Positions 6,624 through 10,788 of a stretch of DNA of 10,788 bases are shown here, in pieces (within the stretch, counting starts at the first letter, position 1; each line of letters opens with the position of its first letter). This DNA comes from an uncultured Aquincola sp. Its GTDB lineage: Bacteria; Pseudomonadota; Gammaproteobacteria; Burkholderiales; Burkholderiaceae. Position numbers and translations under genes: made by a program. The notes beneath the pieces were generated by a model that was not told the origin of the DNA, searched no databases, and saw nothing but the letters and a program-made list of their open reading frames with translations. Where the stretch lies: positions 1 to 10,788 of the forward strand of contig CAKZXL010000963.1 of assembly GCA_937883885.1 (NCBI GenBank), written 5' to 3'.

Positions 6624-6629
6624 ATATTA
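6624..6629 (-). promoter_or_regulatory. candidate -10 element for the IclR gene
   Basis: TAATAT on the minus strand lies six bases before the ATG at 6617, which would put the transcription start at or next to the start codon. It overlaps the operator-like palindrome at 6627-6647, which fits autorepression. No convincing -35 is seen at 16-18 bases upstream, so the call is weak. Confidence 0.25.
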
Positions 6630-6647
6630 CTCTGCTGTGCGGAATAA
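6627..6647. promoter_or_regulatory. putative IclR operator 1 (IclR side)
   Basis: Read on the minus strand, the core is TCCGCACAGCAGA (6643-6631), identical in 12 of 13 positions to the core of the palindrome at 6766-6778. The flanks extend the dyad: TTATT on one side and AGTAA on the other. It begins 10 bases upstream of the IclR ATG and overlaps the candidate -10. Near-palindromes of about 13-15 bp with short central spacers are usual for IclR proteins. Confidence 0.6.
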
Positions 6648-6711
6648 GCGCGTGCCACTGGCCACCGGCGCGCTGTCGCGGCGGCGACAAGGCCTGCGGG
6701 TTAACTCCGCG

Positions 6712-6741
6712 TTTACACCCGTGTCCTGCGCCGTCTAGGAT
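6712..6741 (+). promoter_or_regulatory. candidate sigma-70 promoter for the DUF6351-Bug operon
   Basis: TTTACA (6712-6717, five of six to TTGACA) and TAGGAT (6736-6741, four of six to TATAAT) are separated by 18 bases. The predicted transcription start is near 6748, leaving an untranslated leader of about 87 bases. The second operator-like palindrome (6762-6782) lies just downstream of the start, where a bound repressor would block elongation or RNA polymerase escape. Confidence 0.45.
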
Positions 6742-6761
6742 CACACTGGGCCTGCCCCCGC

Positions 6762-6782
6762 ATTGTCCGCACAGCGGAATAA
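6762..6782. promoter_or_regulatory. putative IclR operator 2 (DUF6351 side)
   Basis: The core TCCGC-ACA-GCGGA (6766-6778) is a perfect 5-bp dyad around ACA, flanked by ATTG and ATAA. It shares 12 of 13 core bases with the palindrome at 6631-6643 when that is read on the other strand. It lies downstream of the candidate promoter and 52 bases before the GTG start of the lipoprotein gene. Confidence 0.6.
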
Positions 6783-6834
6783 ACCCGGCCCCACACAAGA
6801 CAGCGCCGCCCTGGCGCGACACAGGAGACGACAG

Positions 6835-9243
6835 GTGAAGAAGTACCACCCTGGCACGGCGCTGTGCGCCACCCCGATCGCCCTGGCGATCATGCTGCTG
6901 GCCGGCTGCGGCAGCAATGGCAGTGACGATCCCCCGGTTCAGATCAAGACCTTGTCCACCCGCGCCGACCTGGTGACCGACGGCGACGCGATGGTGGAAA
7001 TCGTGCTGCCTTCGGGCGCCCAGGCCGATGGCCTGAAGGTGGAAGTGGGCGGCCGCGACGTGACCAGCGCCTTCGCGCTGCGCGATGGCCGCCTCACCGG
7101 CCTGGTGACGGGCCTGGCCGCCGGCGAGAACACGCTGGTGGCCAGCAGCCGCGGCGCCAGCGCCGCCGAACTGAAGATCACCAACACCGGCCGCGGCGGC
7201 CCGATCATCTCGGGCCCGCAGACCGTGCCCTACGTGTGCGCCACGCCCACGCCGCAGGCGGCCAACGGCACCCAGCCCGCCACCCATGCCAGCGGCCTGG
7301 GCACCGCGGCGGTGGATGCGCAGTGCAACATCGCCACCGAATACAAGCTGTACTACAAGACCACGGCGGCCAACTGCAGCTTTGCGCTGCCCGACCCGAC
7401 GCCGAACGTGCCGTTCGACGCCACCACGCCGCCCGCTGCGGCCACGCCGCCGGCCAACCCCTGCTTCAAGCCCTACACCGTGGGCAGCACCCCGGCCGAC
7501 CTGGCCACCACCACCACCGACAACGGCGCCAGCGTGCCCTACATCGTGCGGGTGGAGCGCGGCACCATGAACCGCGGCATCTACGACATCGCGGTGCTGT
7601 TCGACCCCGCCAAGCCCTGGACGCCGGTGGCGCCGCAGGCGCAGTGGAACGGCAAGGTGCTCTACCAGTTCGGCGCCAGCACCGGCCAGCCGCGCCGGCA
7701 GTTCCGCCCCGCCACCGCGTGGACCGACGACAAGTCGCTGTCGCGTGGCTTCATGGTGGTGGCCAACAGCCTGACCGACTCGCTGCAGAACTCCAACCGC
7801 GTGATGATGACCGAGACGGTCATGATGATGAAGGAGCACATCAGCGACAGCTACGGCTCCATCAAGTACACGATGGGCAGCGGCTGCTCGGGCGGCTCGA
7901 TCAACGCCAACATGAACGCGTCCATCGCCCCGGGGCTGCTGGACGGCATGACCATCTCCTGCGCCTACCCCGATTCGGAATCGACGCTGCTCGAAGTCAA
8001 CGACTGCGTGCTGCTGGTCGAGGCCTACCAGAAGCCCGCCTGGCTGAACCTGATGACCAACGCCGGCCTGACGCCTGCGCAGGCCAATGCTAAGAAGGCG
8101 GCCATCAACGGCCACCGCGACCAGACCGGCTGCCATGCCTGGTACAACCGCTTCGGCACCAATGCGCAGGTCGGCAACTACTTCACCCGCACCGTGGTGG
8201 ACAACACCACCGGCGCCATCAGCCAGGCCAGCACGCTGACCAACAACTGCCAGCTGCCCACCAGCCAGGTGTTCGACAAGACCAGCAACCCCAACGGCGC
8301 GCGCTGCAGCGCCTGGGACTGGGCCACCTCCATCTGGGGCAAGTCGGGCGACGGCAACCGCTCGCGCGAAACCCGCGACAACACCGGCGTGCAGTACGGC
8401 CTGAAGGCGCTGATGGACGGCGCCATCAGCGGCGAAGAGTTCGTCACGCTCAACGAGATCATCGGCGGCGTGGACAAGGACTCGCAGCTGGTGGCCGCCC
8501 GCTCGCAGGCCGACACCACCGCGCTGGACATCGCCTACAAGGCCGGCATCGTGATGAGCGGCCAGCAGCTGGCCAAGACGGCGGTGATCGACATGCGTGG
8601 CTATGACGACTCGCTGATCGACGTGCCGCCGGGCATCACCGCCTTCCCGCAGGCGCTGGTGGGCATCCACCACCAGTGGCGCAGCTTCAGCATCCGCGAC
8701 CGGCTGGACAAGGCCAACGGCAACCATGACAACCAGGTGATCTGGCGCTTCGGCCGCAGCGGCTTCACGCCGTCCACGGCCATGGCCACCAGCGCCTTCC
8801 TGACCATGGACGAGTGGCTGACCAAGCTCAAGGCCGACAGCAGCAGCTCGACGATCCAGCAGAAGCTCAAGGCCGCCAAGCCCGCCGGCGCCAGCGACTA
8901 CTGCGTGCTGAGCAGCGATGCGGCGCAGGCCACCAAGGTGACCGACACCGCCGCCTGCGACGCCGACCCGTACCTGCGCAAGGCCGCTTCGCCGCGGCAG
9001 GTGGCCGGTGGCCCGCTGACCGAAGACGTGCTCAAGTGCCAGCTCAAGCCGGTGAACGTGGCCGACTACAACGGCCTGCTCAACGCCGCGCAGCTCAGCC
9101 GCCTGCAGGCGGTGTTCACCACCGGCGTGTGCGACTGGAGCAAGCCCGGCGTGGGCCAGCAGCCGGCGGTCAGCTGGCTGACCTTTGCGGCCGGCCCGGG
9201 CGGCCAGCCGATGCCGGCCGAACCGGTGTCCCGCGCGAGGTGA
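6835..9243 (+). CDS. DUF6351-like secreted lipoprotein, probable serine hydrolase
   Basis: An 802-aa predicted exported lipoprotein. A lipoprotein signal peptide ends in LLAGC (21-25), with Cys25 as the acylation site and Gly at +2, so outer-membrane sorting is expected. Residues about 35-135 form a beta-rich domain (IKTLSTRADLVTDGDAMVEI, then GGPIISGPQTVPYVC) that I recognise as typical of DUF6351. GCSGG (350-354) fits the G-x-S-x-G nucleophile elbow of alpha/beta hydrolases with Ser352 as nucleophile; candidate acid and base are among Asp586/592/597 and His612/613/631. The mature region has 14 further cysteines, an even number suiting disulfides. I infer ester hydrolysis of an unknown substrate, distantly tannase/feruloyl-esterase-like; this is not proven. 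The GTG start at 6835 has AGGAG (6823-6827) seven bases upstream and gives a clean signal peptide, whereas the open TTG at 6763 would place 24 odd residues before it and overlap the operator. It is followed 107 bases later by the Bug gene. Confidence 0.8.
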   Translation: MKKYHPGTALCATPIALAIMLLAGCGSNGSDDPPVQIKTLSTRADLVTDGDAMVEIVLPSGAQADGLKVEVGGRDVTSAFALRDGRLTGLVTGLAAGENTLVASSRGASAAELKITNTGRGGPIISGPQTVPYVCATPTPQAANGTQPATHASGLGTAAVDAQCNIATEYKLYYKTTAANCSFALPDPTPNVPFDATTPPAAATPPANPCFKPYTVGSTPADLATTTTDNGASVPYIVRVERGTMNRGIYDIAVLFDPAKPWTPVAPQAQWNGKVLYQFGASTGQPRRQFRPATAWTDDKSLSRGFMVVANSLTDSLQNSNRVMMTETVMMMKEHISDSYGSIKYTMGSGCSGGSINANMNASIAPGLLDGMTISCAYPDSESTLLEVNDCVLLVEAYQKPAWLNLMTNAGLTPAQANAKKAAINGHRDQTGCHAWYNRFGTNAQVGNYFTRTVVDNTTGAISQASTLTNNCQLPTSQVFDKTSNPNGARCSAWDWATSIWGKSGDGNRSRETRDNTGVQYGLKALMDGAISGEEFVTLNEIIGGVDKDSQLVAARSQADTTALDIAYKAGIVMSGQQLAKTAVIDMRGYDDSLIDVPPGITAFPQALVGIHHQWRSFSIRDRLDKANGNHDNQVIWRFGRSGFTPSTAMATSAFLTMDEWLTKLKADSSSSTIQQKLKAAKPAGASDYCVLSSDAAQATKVTDTAACDADPYLRKAASPRQVAGGPLTEDVLKCQLKPVNVADYNGLLNAAQLSRLQAVFTTGVCDWSKPGVGQQPAVSWLTFAAGPGGQPMPAEPVSRAR

Positions 9244-9274
9244 ACCCCGCCCAGGCATGACGCTCTGACCCCCT

Positions 9275-9296
9275 GCCCCCGCCTGCGTGCGGGGGC
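9275..9296 (+). terminator. GC-rich hairpin after the DUF6351 gene
   Basis: Arms GCCCCCGC (9275-9282) and GCGGGGGC (9289-9296) form a perfect 8-bp stem with a 6-base loop, 32 bases after the DUF6351 stop codon. There is no T-run directly after it, so it may be an mRNA 3'-end stabiliser or partial terminator rather than a full intrinsic terminator. Confidence 0.5.
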
Positions 9297-9298
9297 CT

Positions 9299-9314
9299 GC
9301 CGGCAACCGCCGGC
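9299..9314 (+). terminator. second hairpin in the DUF6351-Bug gap, followed by a pyrimidine run
   Basis: GCCGGC-AACC-GCCGGC is a perfect 6-bp stem with a tetraloop, followed by TTTCCCGTTTCTT. With the stronger hairpin just before it, this could attenuate read-through from DUF6351 into the Bug gene or protect the 5' end of a processed Bug mRNA. The T content is modest, so full termination is uncertain. Confidence 0.45.
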
Positions 9315-9350
9315 TTTCCCGTTTCTTGCCGACCCTGAAGGAGCCCACCC

Positions 9351-10355
9351 TTGAAGCCCACCCCCACCCCGACCGCCACCTCCGGTGCTCTGCGCCGCCG
9401 CACGCTGCTGGCCGCCGCCGGTGGCGCCGCCGCGCTGGCGCCCTTTGCCGCCGCGCGCGCGCAGGCCTACCCCAGCCGGCCGATCACGCTGATCGTGCCC
9501 TGGCCGGCCGGTGGCTCCACCGACCGCCACCACCGCCTGCTGGCCGAGCTGGCCAGCAAGCACCTGGGCCAGAACATCATCGTGCAGAACCAGCCGGGGG
9601 CCGGCGGCACGCTGGGCCCGGGCGCAATGGCCCTGACCGCCAAGCCCGATGGCTACACCATCTCGCAGTACCCGATGGGCATGCTGCGCATCCCGCACAT
9701 GCAGAAGACGCAGTGGCATCCGCTGAACGACTTCACCTTCATCATGGGCACCTCGGGCTACACCTTCGGCTTCGTGGTGCGCAGCGATTCGCCCTACAAG
9801 ACCTTCCAGGACTACGTGGCTGCGGCGCGCAAGGAACCGGGCAAGATCGACTACGGCTCCACCGGCATCGGCACCAGCCCGCACCTGCTGATGGAAGAAG
9901 TGGCCGAAGCCGCCAAGATCCAGCTGAACCATGTGCCCTTCAAGGGCAACGCCGACCAGATGCAGGCCTTGATCGGCGGCCACGTGATGGCCGCCAGCGA
10001 CGCCACCGGCTGGGACAAGTTCGTCGATGCCGGCCAGATGCGCCTGCTGCTGACCTTCGGCGACAAGCGCACCAAGCGCTGGCCCGACGTGCCCACCGCC
10101 AAGGACCTGGGCTATGGCGTGGTGTCCACCTCGCCCTACGGCCTGGTGGGCCCCAAGGGCATGGACCCGGCCGTGGTCAAGACGATCCACGACGCCTTCA
10201 AGAAGGCGCTGGACGACCCGCGCCACGCCGAGGTGATGGCCCAGCTCAACCAGGAGGTGTGGTACCGCACCGGCGACGAATACCGCGCCTGGGCCACCGA
10301 AACCTTTGCCAAGGACAAGAAGCTGATCGAGAAGCTGGGTCTGGCCGCCAAGTGA
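9351..10355 (+). CDS. Bug/TctC family periplasmic solute-binding protein (tripartite tricarboxylate transporter type)
   Basis: A 334-aa precursor of a periplasmic binding protein of the Bug family, greatly expanded in Burkholderiales, whose members bind carboxylates and related small molecules for TTT-type uptake. The N-terminus ALRRRTLLAAAGG is twin-arginine-like, and ARAQA at about 35-39 is a plausible cleavage site. The mature protein opens with the family hallmark PSRPITLIVPWPAGGSTD (41-58). GKIDYGSTGIGTSPHLLMEE, HVPFKGNADQMQALIGG and a closing segment in WPDVPTAKDLGY are also standard. AAGGAG (9338-9343) seven bases upstream supports the TTG start at 9351. It lies downstream of DUF6351 and the IclR operators, so it is probably co-regulated. 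No TctA/TctB membrane genes are in the window, so it is an orphan that must borrow a transporter or act as a sensor. The ligand cannot be read from sequence. Confidence 0.95.
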   Translation: MKPTPTPTATSGALRRRTLLAAAGGAAALAPFAAARAQAYPSRPITLIVPWPAGGSTDRHHRLLAELASKHLGQNIIVQNQPGAGGTLGPGAMALTAKPDGYTISQYPMGMLRIPHMQKTQWHPLNDFTFIMGTSGYTFGFVVRSDSPYKTFQDYVAAARKEPGKIDYGSTGIGTSPHLLMEEVAEAAKIQLNHVPFKGNADQMQALIGGHVMAASDATGWDKFVDAGQMRLLLTFGDKRTKRWPDVPTAKDLGYGVVSTSPYGLVGPKGMDPAVVKTIHDAFKKALDDPRHAEVMAQLNQEVWYRTGDEYRAWATETFAKDKKLIEKLGLAAK

Positions 10356-10377
10356 CGCCACCGGCGGGCGGTGGCGT
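10355..10377 (+). terminator. strong hairpin starting at the Bug stop codon
   Basis: ACGCCACCG (10355-10363) pairs perfectly with CGGTGGCGT (10369-10377) around a 5-base loop, a 9-bp stem that begins at the last base of the Bug stop codon. No U-run follows (AAGCTTCC), so termination would need another factor. It may instead protect the mRNA 3' end of the Bug transcript and separate it from the next gene. Confidence 0.45.
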
Positions 10378-10393
10378 AAGCTTCCGCCCTGAA

Positions 10394-10788
10394 GTGCATT
10401 CCTCCCTGCTTGAACCCCTTGCCCGCCCGCCTGCGCTCAGCGCCCAGGACGTGGCCCAGGCCCTGGCCGCGGCGCGCGACGCACGCGACCGGGCCGCCTT
10501 CGACGCCGGCCGCCAGCACGCGCTGCGGGCCTGGCACAGCCCGGCCGCCGATGCCGATGCGCGGGCCGAGGCCGGGGTGCTGCTGTCCTTCTGCCTGTAC
10601 CGGCTGGGCGATCTGCCGGGGCTGCTGGAGCTGGGCACGCAGACCCTGGCCTTGCTGCAGGCGCCGCAGCACGGCGCCTGGCGCGACGACCTGCTGCGCT
10701 GGGTGACGCTGGGCGCCTGCGAGCTGGGCCGCTTCGAGCTGGCGCTGGCCTGCGCGCAGGAGTGCTGCGCCCGCGCCCGCGCGAGCGA
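10394..10788 (+). CDS. helical-repeat (TPR-like) protein, N-terminal part, runs off the window
   Basis: The frame is open from before 10394 to the window end (131 codons from the GTG at 10394) with strong coding character. It reads as alternating amphipathic helices, for example DVAQALAAARDARDRAAFD, then AGVLLSFCLYRLGDLPGLLE and LLRWVTLGACELGRFELAL, with L..LG....A spacing like degenerate TPR repeats. No signal peptide is seen. The start is uncertain: the GTG at 10394 has no ribosome binding site, GTG 10352 would overlap the Bug stop and read through the hairpin, and GTG 10451 is another option. In Burkholderiales such N-terminal repeat regions often sit ahead of GGDEF or other signalling domains, but nothing visible here proves that. 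Confidence 0.6.
   Translation, partial: MHSSLLEPLARPPALSAQDVAQALAAARDARDRAAFDAGRQHALRAWHSPAADADARAEAGVLLSFCLYRLGDLPGLLELGTQTLALLQAPQHGAWRDDLLRWVTLGACELGRFELALACAQECCARARAS

Noticed and set aside
6763..6834. Upstream TTG start for the DUF6351 gene
   Set aside because: It has no ribosome binding site, would put 24 charged residues before the lipoprotein signal peptide, and overlaps the operator-like palindrome.
5890..9348. A very long open frame of about 3.4 kb on the minus strand, opposite the DUF6351 gene and part of the IclR gene
   Set aside because: Its translation is a His/Gly/Val/Ala/Arg-rich string without domains, a usual antisense shadow of a high-GC3 gene. The plus-strand frame has a signal peptide, a good ribosome binding site and a recognisable family.
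9066..10361. Minus-strand open frame opposite the Bug gene
   Set aside because: A His/Gly/Val-rich shadow. The plus-strand Bug protein is unmistakable and full length.

Overview
The window is GC-rich bacterial chromosome with very high third-position GC. Its gene content (a FliA-like sigma factor, a diguanylate cyclase, and an IclR regulator next to a Bug/TctC periplasmic binding protein) points to a betaproteobacterium of the order Burkholderiales, possibly the Rubrivivax/Leptothrix/Ideonella/Roseateles side. That placement is inference from gene families and base composition; there is no rRNA gene here. Eight convincing genes are present, plus fragments at both edges. I see no tRNA, rRNA, insertion sequence, phage gene or CRISPR array, and no gene-free stretch exceeds 300 bases.

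Left part (1-2830), mostly minus strand: a possible C-terminal scrap of a plus-strand gene (1-41) faces a FliA-type sigma factor with an unusual C-terminal extension (62-994). Upstream of it on the same strand lies a membrane diguanylate cyclase with an intact GGDEF site and I-site (1232-2803). A seven-codon leader ORF with a strong ribosome binding site precedes the cyclase. Together they suggest a motility/c-di-GMP neighbourhood.

Middle (2954-5842), plus strand: a small DUF2789 protein is joined by a 4-base stop/start overlap to a protein with six TPR repeats and a SAM-dependent methyltransferase domain. Next comes a DUF1444-like protein whose start codon abuts a perfect 11-bp AT-rich inverted repeat that stands out from the surrounding GC-rich DNA.

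Right part (5811-10355): a divergent locus of an IclR regulator (minus) and, on the plus strand, a large secreted DUF6351 lipoprotein with a serine-hydrolase-like GCSGG elbow, followed by a Tat-type TctC/Bug solute-binding protein. Two matching palindromes of the form TCCGC-ACA-GCGGA lie in the divergent promoter region, one beside each gene, and are the best candidates for IclR operators. I infer a small substrate-induced scavenging unit: the lipoprotein cleaves an unknown ester, the binding protein captures the released carboxylate, and the IclR protein senses it. No transporter membrane subunits are in view. A helical-repeat protein begins at 10394 and runs off the right edge.

The most original leads are the IclR/DUF6351/Bug unit with its paired operators, the start-codon inverted repeat of the DUF1444-like gene, and the leader ORF of the diguanylate cyclase.
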